From IMG/VR virus record IMGVR_UViG_3300021959_010405, positions 53,430-117,429 of that record: a stretch of DNA of 64,000 bases, one strand, 5' to 3'. A program made the position numbers and the translations under genes. Within the stretch, counting starts at the first letter, position 1, and each line of letters starts with the position of its first letter. This stretch comes from a virus. Shown one piece after another: positions 17,066-26,414 of this stretch. Below the pieces are notes generated by a model. That model ran no database searches and was not told the DNA's origin. It saw nothing but the letters and a program-made list of their open reading frames with translations.

Positions 17066-20008
17066 ATGATAGTGTTTAGCGAAAAGGTGCAACCCACCTT
17101 TACTAGCTCTGATCATAACGTCATTATTGTTGAAGATTTCAATGAAATCTTCTTCGACGTTTTTGAATTAGAGATAAACGGGAATAAATTTGTAGCGGAG
17201 AAGGTATCTGATCATAACGGATCCCCTGTTGTAACTATCCCTATTGAAAATGACGGTAAAAAATATAATGTACCGTGTATTCTAGAGAGGGGGGATAAAT
17301 TCGAGCTTTATTACAATAAGGACGCTCAAAAAACATATAAGCCCGTTAAAACATCTCCTAAGACTAACGATATTAATATACTCGAATTAGTTGAAACCAA
17401 AATACAGGAAAAAGTTCCTTTATTTGAAGTACCGGACATCGAGAAAGCGGTAGATAATATAAAATCTATTAAAGAATCTGCTGCCAGTTACTTAGAGCGC
17501 ATGCGACTAGAGTATCTGGATGAGCAAAAGCGTGAGATAGATAAGTACGAGAAGAAAAAGAAGAGTGAAATTAAAAGACTTAACGACGATTACCGTCGAA
17601 GCATGGTTTCTGAATTTTACGCTATTACAGAAAACATAAAAGACCAAATTTCTGAACAAAATATTAAGGAAAGAGATCAATATAACGATTTTATTAATGA
17701 GTCTTTTAACCAGTACTGTCAGGAATTAGATCAAAAGGTAGGAAAAGATTATCAATCCGCGATTAACCTGTTTGAATCTAAGATTGAGACTCTGACTAAC
17801 GATATTTTTACCGAAAAAATTCAAAATATCTTCGAATCTAAGGTAAGTGATCTAGAAAAAGTACTATCTGGTAAAGAAGCTCTCTTCGAAAAAGAGTTCA
17901 CCGGTAAATTTGACGAATATTCTAAAAAAATATTAGAGAAAGTTGAGAATAAAACTAATTCTTTCAATGAGCATGTAGAAAATCTTGCTAAACGTTATGA
18001 AGATGCTATTCAGTCATTGCGAGAGTCTAATATTGAAACGAATGACTTAATTACTAAGAATACTAATAGAGCTTTAAGTAGAATAGGTAATGTAAAGACG
18101 GTTCTTACTAATAAAATAGACGAAGATTTATCTAAATTACAAGAATCTAATAAAGAGGTAGAAAGGGACTTAAGAGCTAAATTATCCAATCACAAAAGCT
18201 ATATTAAAAAATATTTTGGGGATAAAGTTTCTATATTAGAAACTAAATTTACTGATATTAGTGAAGATTATAGAGATAATGTAATTGATTTAATACATAA
18301 GAGCGAGGAGAAGCTACTTAATGAAATTTCTAAGATAGATAGAGAACTCCCAACAGTATTTTTAAAGGAAGCTAAAGATAGCTCCGGAAATAATTCAGAG
18401 GTCTCGCTTGAAGATATACGTAAAGAGTTAGAGAATAATATATCTAATAAATTTAGTAGAGAAATAGTAAGTCTTAAGAGACTTATTGAAATGTCGAGCG
18501 GTGGAGGATCTGTAGCGCAACAATTTGCGAATGGCGGAGTAATCAATGGTGACTTAGTCATTACCGGATCGATCTCGGCGTCCTCATTTCTCGGAATTTC
18601 CGGTACTAGTGGTACCGGAGGTGGTACATTATCAGCAGATAGTATAATATTTAATACTCAAGCAGGTATTACGCCCGGTGTAGGAGAGTTAACATGGAAT
18701 GCAGATGAGGAATCTCTAGATTATGGAGTTAATAGTGATGTTACTCTTCAGATAGGTCAAGAGCAGTTAATTCACGTTAAAGCAGAGGAGGATATTAAGA
18801 ACGGTCAAGCGGTTTATGCTTCCGGTGCTAGTGGTACTGGCTCTGGTAATATAAAGGTTAGACTCTTTAGAGCTAATGCAGGAGGTACTGACGAACTTTA
18901 TTTTATCGGTATAGCTACTCAAGACATAGCTACAAACGAATTCGGATTTGTTACTACTTTTGGTAAAGTGCGTGGTGTACAGGTAGCTGATACAAGAGCT
19001 AGCGATGACCCTCAAGCATTAAGTGCCAATAATGAGGGTTGGAATATAGGCACAATTCTGTATGTGTCTCCTGCAGAGGCAGGCAAGTTTACACAAACCA
19101 AACCAGTAGCTCCTGATAAGGATATACCGGTAGTAATGATTCTTTCTGAGAATGGTAATCAGCGTACATTCTTTACCAGATATGAGCACGGGTATCACCT
19201 AAGCGAGATTCATGACGTATTATATAATGAGCCTATTAGCGATGGTGATTTACTAACCTGGAATAATACAATAAGTGCGTGGGAGAATCAGCCCTCTAAC
19301 TCGTCAGAAACAGATCCGGTATTTTCGTCATGGGCTCAAACTAATAGCGCTAACTACGATGTTGCATATGAGACCGTATCATCAGGCGGTGAAATTGGAG
19401 GAGATTTAACGGTTGTAGGTGATGTTAGCGCATATAACGTAACGGGTGAAAATATAACTTCTATTGAAAATAAAATAGAATCGATATATTCTTATCTAAT
19501 TCAAAATTTTGAACATACCTATACTGCAACCTCAACAACAATAGAAAATTTCGTTTCTAGCGAGTGGACTGCATCGTTAAATTTACAGCCGGGCGATATT
19601 TTATTACTATCGGGAGCAAATATAGCGTATATACTAGGAGAATCAGACGGTTCCGGTGTTGATAATTACTATCCGGTAAATTTAAAACCAAATTTTATTT
19701 TCTTTAAAGCGGGAATTGAAGATTATAGTACCCTAGATACTTTTCCCTTATCATCAACAAAGAGCTCTAAATATGTAGTTCAGGTAGAGGATAATGAAAC
19801 TGCTGATGTTTTTTATTGCGAGTTAAATGTGGTTTCTAATGGTACAATTGCAACTGTAACTGAATTTGGAGCGAACTATACAACTAATGAACCTTTTGTT
19901 GAGTTTGGCGCTGAGGTTGACAGCCAGGCAGTAGCATTAACCGCAACCGGTATTGATAAAGATATGAGCAATTTTATTTTTAAGGGTAATAGAATAAATT
20001 TATTTTAA
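17066..20008 (+). CDS. Large tail-fibre/structural protein with coiled-coil shaft
   Basis: 980 residues in three parts. Residues 1-100 are a beta-rich head that may attach to the virion. Residues 110-480 are a long charged coiled coil (Lys/Glu/Asp/Ile heptads). From 480 on there is a Gly/Ser/Thr-rich fibre region containing G-D-L-V-I-T-G-S-I and a domain G-E-L-T-W-N-A-D-E...L-Q-I-G-Q-E that is common in fibres of marine phages. Near 755 it carries E-T-D-P-V-F-S-S-W-A-Q, repeated in the third fibre gene. It is likely a proximal fibre part; its exact place on the tail is unknown. Confidence 0.8.
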   Translation: MIVFSEKVQPTFTSSDHNVIIVEDFNEIFFDVFELEINGNKFVAEKVSDHNGSPVVTIPIENDGKKYNVPCILERGDKFELYYNKDAQKTYKPVKTSPKTNDINILELVETKIQEKVPLFEVPDIEKAVDNIKSIKESAASYLERMRLEYLDEQKREIDKYEKKKKSEIKRLNDDYRRSMVSEFYAITENIKDQISEQNIKERDQYNDFINESFNQYCQELDQKVGKDYQSAINLFESKIETLTNDIFTEKIQNIFESKVSDLEKVLSGKEALFEKEFTGKFDEYSKKILEKVENKTNSFNEHVENLAKRYEDAIQSLRESNIETNDLITKNTNRALSRIGNVKTVLTNKIDEDLSKLQESNKEVERDLRAKLSNHKSYIKKYFGDKVSILETKFTDISEDYRDNVIDLIHKSEEKLLNEISKIDRELPTVFLKEAKDSSGNNSEVSLEDIRKELENNISNKFSREIVSLKRLIEMSSGGGSVAQQFANGGVINGDLVITGSISASSFLGISGTSGTGGGTLSADSIIFNTQAGITPGVGELTWNADEESLDYGVNSDVTLQIGQEQLIHVKAEEDIKNGQAVYASGASGTGSGNIKVRLFRANAGGTDELYFIGIATQDIATNEFGFVTTFGKVRGVQVADTRASDDPQALSANNEGWNIGTILYVSPAEAGKFTQTKPVAPDKDIPVVMILSENGNQRTFFTRYEHGYHLSEIHDVLYNEPISDGDLLTWNNTISAWENQPSNSSETDPVFSSWAQTNSANYDVAYETVSSGGEIGGDLTVVGDVSAYNVTGENITSIENKIESIYSYLIQNFEHTYTATSTTIENFVSSEWTASLNLQPGDILLLSGANIAYILGESDGSGVDNYYPVNLKPNFIFFKAGIEDYSTLDTFPLSSTKSSKYVVQVEDNETADVFYCELNVVSNGTIATVTEFGANYTTNEPFVEFGAEVDSQAVALTATGIDKDMSNFIFKGNRINLF

Positions 20009-20036
20009 GCTTTTATAGACAAAACCAGCTTAATTT

Positions 20037-20044
20037 AATAAATA
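20037..20044 (+). promoter_or_regulatory. Late promoter AATAAATA
   Basis: Late box 6 bases before the ATG at 20051. Confidence 0.6.
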
Positions 20045-20050
20045 ATTTAT

Positions 20051-21751
20051 ATGGCCTTAAATAGAGACTTTAGAATAAAAGATTCACTTAATGTGGGAGT
20101 TAGTGCCCTTTTTAGAGGAGGATCATCACAATATGACCCGACTAAGGTCACCATAGATACGTATGGTTTAATTCTTTCAGGAGGTCGAGACCTTGCAGAA
20201 CTATTTGATACATCTCTAGGAGATATACCGAAATATGATTCGGTTTATACAACAACAAATACTAATAGTGCTAACTGGGATAGTACTTATACTACTGTTA
20301 GTAATAATAGTGCTAACTGGGATAATACTCTTGGAGAATCGGCTTATACAACAACAAATGCTAATAGCGCTAACTGGAATACAGCCTATACGGCGATTAA
20401 TGCAAAAGAATCCAAGTGGGATTCCAGCTATACAACAACAAACACAAACAGTGCTAACTGGAATACAGCCTATACGACGGTAAATGCAAAAGAGTCTAAA
20501 TGGGATTCTAGCTATACTACAACGAATGAAAACAGCGCTAACTGGGATACAGCTTATACTGCGATTAACACGAAAGAATCTAAATGGGATTCCAGTTATA
20601 CAACAACAAACTCTAATAGCGCCAATTGGAATACAGCTTATACTACTGTTAATACAAAAGAATCAAACTGGGATACAGCTTATAATGCGATTAATGCAAA
20701 AGAATCTAAATGGGATTCCAGCTACACAACAACGAATGCTAATAGTGCCAACTGGGATAATACTTATACTACTGTTAGCAATAACAGCGCTAGCTGGGAT
20801 AATACTCTTGGAGAATCAGTTTATACCTCCTATAATAGTGCTTCTGCAGCTATAGTAGACTCTGTTGCAGAGGGAAATGCTCAAGGAAAAGTCGCTGTAA
20901 CAAGTCTAGACGGGACAGTTACACAAGTTGATGTAAACAATTTACAAACGGACGATTCCCCAACATTCGCGGGAGTCCGCGGAGGTAATATTAATGTAGG
21001 TATTACGGATGACAATACTATAGACACCACTAGTGGTGATTTAACTATCAATTCATCGGGAGGAACTACTACAATAGACGATGAGCTCGTCGTCGCTGGC
21101 AATACTACAGTTCAGGGTAGTTTAAGTGTTACAGGAGATTTTACATACATCGATACGACCGTATCAGTTACTTCTGCTTTAGAAATCACTAATGCTGGTA
21201 CAGGTCCTGCACTAGTAGTCAATCAAACAGGGGCACAGCCTGTTGTTGATTTTCAAGATGATGGGGAAACTACACTATATGTAGAAGATGGAGGAAATGT
21301 TGGTATAGGAACTTCCGATCCCTCGACGAAGTTAACCGTTGCAGGAACAGTATCCGCTCAAGGCGATACAACGATCGATGGTTCAGTAACGATAAATTCT
21401 GACATTAGCCAATACTCTGCCCCGGGTGGTACGGAGTATATCAATAATCAAGTATTTACAGATAACCTTTTACTTGCATCACCTACTACAGTAAATACAT
21501 TTAGTAAGAGCGGTGTTAAGTCTATTAAGTATATCGTTTCTATGTACAATGTTGGATCTAGAACAGCTTTCGAAATAATTGCAACATATAACGGAACTGA
21601 TGCTTTCGGATCAGTATATGGTCAGGTAGATGCACAAGGAACTTCCTTACTGAGCGACGTTGATATATCCTCAACCGGTAGTACAATAGATTTAGAATTT
21701 ACAGTTACCGCTGATTGTTCTGTTGCTATTCATGGAATAGCGCATTACTAA
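20051..21751 (+). CDS. Tail-fibre protein with tandem NSANW/KESKWD repeats
   Basis: 566 residues. Residues 1-60 resemble the start of the next fibre protein (a short R-I-K-D-S-L-N-V-G-V pattern against N-I-K-N-G-L-S-V-G-A). Residues 62-270 are a run of 13-residue half-units alternating Y-T-T-T-N-x-N-S-A-N-W and Y-T-x-x-N-x-K-E-S-K-W-D, likely a trimeric shaft. Distal beta domains include G-D-L-T-I-N-S-S-G-G-T-T-T-I and N-V-G-I-G-T-S-D-P-S-T-K-L-T-V, the usual fibre motif. The protein is complete and the repeats are in frame throughout. Confidence 0.85.
   Translation: MALNRDFRIKDSLNVGVSALFRGGSSQYDPTKVTIDTYGLILSGGRDLAELFDTSLGDIPKYDSVYTTTNTNSANWDSTYTTVSNNSANWDNTLGESAYTTTNANSANWNTAYTAINAKESKWDSSYTTTNTNSANWNTAYTTVNAKESKWDSSYTTTNENSANWDTAYTAINTKESKWDSSYTTTNSNSANWNTAYTTVNTKESNWDTAYNAINAKESKWDSSYTTTNANSANWDNTYTTVSNNSASWDNTLGESVYTSYNSASAAIVDSVAEGNAQGKVAVTSLDGTVTQVDVNNLQTDDSPTFAGVRGGNINVGITDDNTIDTTSGDLTINSSGGTTTIDDELVVAGNTTVQGSLSVTGDFTYIDTTVSVTSALEITNAGTGPALVVNQTGAQPVVDFQDDGETTLYVEDGGNVGIGTSDPSTKLTVAGTVSAQGDTTIDGSVTINSDISQYSAPGGTEYINNQVFTDNLLLASPTTVNTFSKSGVKSIKYIVSMYNVGSRTAFEIIATYNGTDAFGSVYGQVDAQGTSLLSDVDISSTGSTIDLEFTVTADCSVAIHGIAHY
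20235..20830 (+). repeat. In-frame tandem repeat in fibre gene
   Basis: About 39-base half-units with codons for Y-T-T-T-N...N-S-A-N-W and Y-T...K-E-S-K-W-D recur through this stretch. Copies differ mostly at silent or Asn/Thr positions. Unit loss or gain would change shaft length without a frameshift. Confidence 0.8.
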
Positions 21752-21794
21752 AATATATACACGTACGATAGGGGGAATGTGAACCCGATCAAAT

Positions 21795-23348
21795 ATGGAA
21801 AAATTTAATATTAAAAATGGGTTGTCTGTAGGGGCAGATAAACTAGATATAATAGATGCAACTGGTAGTCTTAGCGCTACTTCCATAACTCTTAGCGGTA
21901 CAGCAGTTACATCAACAGCTACCGAACTTAATTATTTAAATGGTGTTACTGGTATTACACTAGGTAGTGCTAATGAAATATTACTTGTGGGTGGAGATGG
22001 TTCTAGTATTACTAGTGATAGCACTCTAGCAGTGGATTCTGCTAGTAACTTCATTGGCATTAACCAAACCTCTCCAGAAGTTACCTTACACATGACAGGT
22101 GAAGGCGCTCAAACAGCGCAGATTCGTATGGAGCAGTACAATGACAGTGCTGACGCTCCAGATGTAAGAACAAGAAGATACAGAGGCACGATCGACGAGC
22201 CTGCTGCTGTACAATCAGGTGATTATCTATTTAGAAGTAACCACGAATACTGGAATGGTACATCACTACTTGTAGGTGGTGCCTTTGCTTTTGATAATAC
22301 AAATAATGCTGCTAGAACACAGTTTTCGGTTGCTGTTGATACTGACGGCACAGGTGCAAATCCACAAGGCAATAATGGGCAGTTTAAGATCGATGGTAAT
22401 GACAGTGGCGCTATTACATTCAACAACGCATACAAGTTTCCAACCACAGATGGAAGCGCTAACCAAATACTACAAACAAATGGTGCAGGAGCTTTAAGTT
22501 TTACAGGTTCTCCAACGTTTACGGGACTAACAGTTGATACAAACACACTCTATGTTGATGCAGCAAATAACAGAATTGGTATTGGCACAACGAGCCCAGC
22601 GTATCAAGTTGAAATAGAAAACACTGGCGCAAACGCACTAATAGTATTAGATAGAACTGACGGTGCAGCTTGTTTCATCGAAGGTGGTGCTACTGCTTCA
22701 GTGATTGGTTCTGTTGGTGCCAACGATGTTGAAATAGCCTACAATAGTTTTCCAGTGGTTACAATCGGTGCAAATGGTGCTATCACAGTTAATCCAGATG
22801 GAGATGGATTTACATTTCCAACCACAGATGGAAGCGCTAACCAAATACTACAAACAGACGGAGCCGGTAATTTGTCTTTTGTCGATGAAACAGATCCAGT
22901 ATTTTCATCATGGGCTCAGAGTGTAAGCTCTAATTATGATTCGACATATACAACGGTTCAAACCAATAGTGCGAGATGGTCTATTGTAAGTAGAGAATAT
23001 CAGGTATTTGACGCAAGTTTAGCTGCTAACGAAAAAGAATTATTGTTCGTCGCGACCAAGCCTGGAACAATTCACTGGGTCGGAGCCGTGGTAGACGATC
23101 CGGGCACCGAGGATGTTGAAATTTCTATTCTCAGTGATGGTGCGGGGATTTCTGGGAGTAACATTACTTTGTCAAATGCTTCGTCTTATGCTGATTACGG
23201 CTATGGCGTGACTGAATACAATTCATCCTTCTCCGCCGGTACCGTGATCGAAGTTGAGATCGTTGATCCCGGCGAAGGGGAGGGTAGCGGAGCAGTCGCA
23301 GCGCAAGGTCCACTATATATCGAAGTAGTATTAAGTTACGATGATTAA
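21795..23348 (+). CDS. Tail-fibre protein with swapped-looking tip
   Basis: 517 residues. It opens with N-I-K-N-G-L-S-V-G-A, then has typical fibre motifs: T-A-T-E-L-N-Y-L-N-G-V near 44, two copies of F-P-T-T-D-G-S-A-N-Q-I-L-Q-T (about 215 and 341), N-R-I-G-I-G-T-T-S-P near 257 and E-T-D-P-V-F-S-S-W-A-Q near 365. From about residue 412 (base 23,030) the DNA is visibly richer in G and C than the rest of the gene. The C-terminal domain (about 412-517) has a different style and is probably the receptor-binding tip. The end overlaps the glycosyltransferase start by 8 bases. Confidence 0.85.
   Translation: MEKFNIKNGLSVGADKLDIIDATGSLSATSITLSGTAVTSTATELNYLNGVTGITLGSANEILLVGGDGSSITSDSTLAVDSASNFIGINQTSPEVTLHMTGEGAQTAQIRMEQYNDSADAPDVRTRRYRGTIDEPAAVQSGDYLFRSNHEYWNGTSLLVGGAFAFDNTNNAARTQFSVAVDTDGTGANPQGNNGQFKIDGNDSGAITFNNAYKFPTTDGSANQILQTNGAGALSFTGSPTFTGLTVDTNTLYVDAANNRIGIGTTSPAYQVEIENTGANALIVLDRTDGAACFIEGGATASVIGSVGANDVEIAYNSFPVVTIGANGAITVNPDGDGFTFPTTDGSANQILQTDGAGNLSFVDETDPVFSSWAQSVSSNYDSTYTTVQTNSARWSIVSREYQVFDASLAANEKELLFVATKPGTIHWVGAVVDDPGTEDVEISILSDGAGISGSNITLSNASSYADYGYGVTEYNSSFSAGTVIEVEIVDPGEGEGSGAVAAQGPLYIEVVLSYDD
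22437..22478 (+). repeat. 42-base direct repeat, copy 1
   Basis: Identical over 42 bases to 22815-22856, encoding F-P-T-T-D-G-S-A-N-Q-I-L-Q-T. The copies are 378 bases (126 codons) apart, so recombination between them would delete or duplicate an exact number of codons. Confidence 0.9.
22815..22856 (+). repeat. 42-base direct repeat, copy 2
   Basis: Second copy of the repeat at 22437-22478, in the same reading frame of the fibre gene. Confidence 0.9.
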
Positions 23349-24267
23349 ACGAACCCGCTTAAAAACTACTGGAGCTTCTGATCTGGTTAATAGGGGTTTG
23401 TATTCACGCGTAGACTATTCTTCTAAACGAGTTACTCGGAACCAGAAAGATTTTAGATCATTCGGGACTCCAATGGTGATCGAAGCCATTGTTACGGTTT
23501 GCACTGAAGCGTTAATACACGAGTTACGTGAATGGTTGCCAACCGCGCGAGTATGCTATCCTAGCATTCCTTTATATGTCGCAACAGATGTTTCGGAAAG
23601 CCGCGTAATGGAATATGCACGGGAAGTCAATGTTGAGAATGTTCAGGTTGTTCCCCTAGATTTGAACCACGCAGTTGGTCGTGTGGGTAATGTAAATGTT
23701 TGGGCAAAACATTGGATTCTCGAAGCAATATGGTGCAAACTCGATGCTCTTCGGCGGGTGGTCGAAATGCATCCTGGCGGTGTGCTTCTCGCGGATTGCG
23801 ATATCACATTTATTCAATCCCCGTATCGAAAAGAGTATTGGGCCGATGTGGTGTTAAGCCCCAATTATCATGGGGATCTGCAACTTACTACCAGGGACTT
23901 GGACGGCAAGACACGAATCCCTCTTTACGTTCGAGACTCGCTTTTTAATGCGGGTATGCTCGCAACTCGGTCGATAGAATTTTGTGAATGGTGGATCGAG
24001 CAATACGAAGCTGGTGGTCCAGGAACATTTGTCGAACAAACAGCACTTGAACAAGTACCTCGTTTATTTAATGTGGATTACTTTGGGCCTGAAGAGAACT
24101 TTGGTAAATGGCGTTTTGCTGCCCCACCTCCCAACACAAATAGTGTTCACATGCACGTCCATGAGAGGTCGCGAAAACCTGAAGTTACTATGTTGAAAAT
24201 CTCAGCGCAATCCTCAGCGGCTTCTGCGCGTAAATTTCTTCTAGAGAACCCCACTCGCCGAAAATAA
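23341..24267 (+). CDS. Nucleotide-diphospho-sugar glycosyltransferase-like
   Basis: 308 residues. A GT-A type core is suggested by L-L-A-D152-C-D154-I-T-F, a D-x-D metal site, followed by F-N-A-G-M-L-A-T-R near 202 and E-Q-T-A-L-E-Q near 231. That order is seen in nucleotide-sugar transferases that use Mn2+. It starts 8 bases inside the fibre gene and is followed without a gap by a sulfotransferase. The DNA is clearly less AT-rich than the surroundings (30 of 60 G+C in bases 23701-23760, against 17 of 60 in 37321-37380), which points to recent acquisition together with the fibre tip. Confidence 0.7.
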   Translation: MIKRTRLKTTGASDLVNRGLYSRVDYSSKRVTRNQKDFRSFGTPMVIEAIVTVCTEALIHELREWLPTARVCYPSIPLYVATDVSESRVMEYAREVNVENVQVVPLDLNHAVGRVGNVNVWAKHWILEAIWCKLDALRRVVEMHPGGVLLADCDITFIQSPYRKEYWADVVLSPNYHGDLQLTTRDLDGKTRIPLYVRDSLFNAGMLATRSIEFCEWWIEQYEAGGPGTFVEQTALEQVPRLFNVDYFGPEENFGKWRFAAPPPNTNSVHMHVHERSRKPEVTMLKISAQSSAASARKFLLENPTRRK

Positions 24268-24900
24268 ATGATCTCATTGAATAACACATTTGTTTTTGTC
24301 CATGTTAATAAAACTGGAGGTACTTCGATAACGGAAGCCCTTTCAGATTACGAGGACGTTCTACACCCGGACTACGACCACTTATGTGCTAAGCTGACGA
24401 AGCGGTTAATAGGAGCTGATTTATGGGAAGAAATGTACTCTTTCGCTTTCTTTCGAAACCCTTTTGATCGGATGGTTTCAAGCTATTTTTATAGGAGACA
24501 AATACTCGAAGATACGAGATGTTCTCGGCCAGCCAAGGATAAGTCGTTTCGCGATTGGATGTTGGAGGATGTGGCCAGTTTTCACTATTGCACCCATGGT
24601 CACGAATGGAATAACCAACTGGCCATGGTAGAAGAAGGGGATGGAAATGTGATTGTAGATGACATTTTCTTTTTTGAAGATGGATTGCAAAAAGGTCTTG
24701 ATACCGCTTGCAATAAAATTGGAATACCAGTCCCAGAGCTAATACATAGTAATAAGACTGAGAAAGCGCATTGGAGTAGCTATTACGACGAAGAAACGTG
24801 CGAGATAGTTGCCGAACGATTTTCACGCGATCTTCTCTGGGCGGAACAGGTTCGTCCGGGAATATGGCCTTCCCCTTTAGATTTAGATATAGCTGAATAA
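24268..24900 (+). CDS. Sulfotransferase family protein
   Basis: 210 residues. F10-V-H-V-N-K-T-G-G-T-S20 is the 5'-phosphosulfate-binding loop of PAPS-dependent sulfotransferases, with K15 as the conserved Lys. F-F-R63-N-P-F-D-R-M-V-S-S-Y is the 3'-phosphate-binding motif. Both motifs are complete, so an active enzyme moving sulfate from PAPS to a hydroxyl, most likely on a carbohydrate, is expected. It shares the higher-GC composition of the gene before it, which abuts it exactly. The target could be the fibre, host glycan or capsular sugar. Confidence 0.85.
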   Translation: MISLNNTFVFVHVNKTGGTSITEALSDYEDVLHPDYDHLCAKLTKRLIGADLWEEMYSFAFFRNPFDRMVSSYFYRRQILEDTRCSRPAKDKSFRDWMLEDVASFHYCTHGHEWNNQLAMVEEGDGNVIVDDIFFFEDGLQKGLDTACNKIGIPVPELIHSNKTEKAHWSSYYDEETCEIVAERFSRDLLWAEQVRPGIWPSPLDLDIAE

Positions 24901-24905
24901 TTTTT

Positions 24906-24929
24906 TCCTTATAATCTTAAAGGATTTTT
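24906..24929 (+). terminator. Possible weak terminator
   Basis: TCCTT (24906-24910) pairs with AAGGA (24920-24924) around a 9-base loop, followed by five T. The stem is short and AT-rich. Confidence 0.3.
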
Positions 24930-24978
24930 ATATAATAAATATTTGATCGTTAAGGATTATACTTTATTAAAACATAAG

Positions 24979-24986
24979 ACTAAATA
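24979..24986 (+). promoter_or_regulatory. Late promoter ACTAAATA
   Basis: Late box 5 bases before the ATG at 24992. Confidence 0.6.
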
Positions 24987-24991
24987 TATAT

Positions 24992-25777
24992 ATGTATTCA
25001 GATGATATAGACGAGGATATCAATAGCTATCTAGATCTTTATAATACTCCGCCATCCAATCCCCCCGGGGGGAGCATTGGTGAATATCGGGCTCTTATTG
25101 AATATAAAATTAAGCAGCTATTAAAGCAAAAACTTGATAGAATACAAGACTCTAGTGAGGATTTCCAGAAATATCAAAACTTAAAGCACGAGTTAAAAAA
25201 AGGTCGTGAGGTGGAAATGGAACACACAAAAAGTAAATTAGAGGCTGAAAAAATTGCACTCGATCATTTAAAAGAAGACCCGAATTACTATACAAAACTC
25301 GAGAAAATACACGAGGAACAAGCAGTTTTTCAGAATTCCTTTAACTTTAATAGTATATATAATCTAGCAAGTTTACTAGAGAGAGAAGAGCTCGGATTGA
25401 TTGAGCCGATAAAAATTGAAGGAATTGACGCAAAAATGTCTGCCCTTATTGATTCAGGAAATGGGGCATATAACGTACTTCATGGTATAGATATTGAGGA
25501 TAATGGTAATGAAGTAAGATTTACTACAGTAGATGGTGTAAAGGTAGTAAAAGATAAAGTAGACGAAATAACCATTCACGTAGGTGCAGGCTATGATGAG
25601 CATAGACCAGTAGTGGAGTTCACTATTGAAATCGGTAATAAGGTATATCCCGATGTAAGATTTAGTATCGGTGATAGAACAGAAAATCAGCACCCAGTAT
25701 TAGTAGGTGCTGATTTCTTGAGTCAAATCGATGCTTTGATCGATGTAAATAAAACTAAGTCTAATAAGCTCACCTAA
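24992..25777 (+). CDS. Retropepsin-like aspartyl protease (RimB/PF05618-like) with helical arm
   Basis: 261 residues. Residues 30-115 are a charged coiled coil. From 145 on the pattern follows retropepsin-like proteins of the PF05618 group: A-K-M-S-A-L-I-D154-S-G156, then L-H-G near 163, V-R-F near 174, H-R-P-V-V-E-F-T-I-E-I-G-N-K-V near 205, and P-V-L-V-G-A-D-F-L near 235. D154-S-G matches the catalytic D-(T/S)-G. One such domain would have to dimerise. Late promoter and coiled coil suggest a virion or assembly role. It converges on folE with an 8-base overlap. Substrate unknown. Confidence 0.65.
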   Translation: MYSDDIDEDINSYLDLYNTPPSNPPGGSIGEYRALIEYKIKQLLKQKLDRIQDSSEDFQKYQNLKHELKKGREVEMEHTKSKLEAEKIALDHLKEDPNYYTKLEKIHEEQAVFQNSFNFNSIYNLASLLEREELGLIEPIKIEGIDAKMSALIDSGNGAYNVLHGIDIEDNGNEVRFTTVDGVKVVKDKVDEITIHVGAGYDEHRPVVEFTIEIGNKVYPDVRFSIGDRTENQHPVLVGADFLSQIDALIDVNKTKSNKLT

Positions 25778-26408
25778 GATCTTTCTTAGCGAATTCAACA
25801 AATTTATAAAACTCTGATCGACTTGAGTCTGCATTATCTAAAAATGCACCAGTCATTCTCGCTGTTCGCATTGTTGAATCGTGTTTAATACCTCTATTAG
25901 AGCAGCATGTATGATTTGCTTCAATCACAACCGCAACTCCTTTATTGCCTTCGCATATTGTATCGATATATGAGCTAATTTGCGAAGTTAAATTTTCCTG
26001 CACTTGAGGTCTTCTAGAGAACCAATCTACAACGCGATTAAGTTTACTAAGACCGATAACCTTACCGTCTCTACTCGGAATGTACGCGACATGTGCTACT
26101 CCTGTAAATAATGCATGGTGATGGCTACACATACTATTTACTTTAATATTGTTCTGGCATACAATTCCATCATACTTATCAACATTATCGAACGCAGTAA
26201 TACTAGGTGAATCCGAATAACATCCGCTAGCGAAATCATTTACAAAAGCCTTTGCAACCCTCATAGGGGTATCAGCTGAATTAGGATCATTTCTCCAGTC
26301 AAATCCCAGCGCATCCATATATGCTTCATATGCCTTAGATGCATTCATAATAATTTCTTGTTTCTCTTCTTCTGTTCGAGGTTTATTGTGATTTGCGTAT
26401 TTTAACAT
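25770..26408 (-). CDS. folE: GTP cyclohydrolase I, FolE
   Basis: 212 residues, the normal length. It converts GTP to 7,8-dihydroneopterin triphosphate, the first step towards both tetrahydrofolate and 7-deazaguanines. The zinc site and core are present: M93-C94-S-H-H-H98 and, near 165, H-T-C-C. The signature V-I-G-L-S-K-L-N-R-V-V-D-W-F-S-R-R-P-Q-V-Q-E (about 116-137) is intact but not run in full here. QueD, QueF and a DpdA-like enzyme elsewhere in the window point to preQ0/preQ1 synthesis. Early promoter at 26415-26442. Confidence 0.95.
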   Translation of the reverse strand: MLKYANHNKPRTEEEKQEIIMNASKAYEAYMDALGFDWRNDPNSADTPMRVAKAFVNDFASGCYSDSPSITAFDNVDKYDGIVCQNNIKVNSMCSHHHALFTGVAHVAYIPSRDGKVIGLSKLNRVVDWFSRRPQVQENLTSQISSYIDTICEGNKGVAVVIEANHTCCSNRGIKHDSTMRTARMTGAFLDNADSSRSEFYKFVEFAKKDLR

Positions 26409-26414
26409 ATAATA

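Noticed and set aside
20235-20855. Plus-strand ORFs in other frames over the fibre repeats
   Set aside because: Shadows produced by the in-frame repeat of the fibre gene; their composition (Ile/Leu/Gln runs) is not protein-like.
24389-24826. 145-residue minus-strand ORF antisense to the sulfotransferase
   Set aside because: The plus frame has both PAPS-binding motifs; the antisense frame has none and no start signal.
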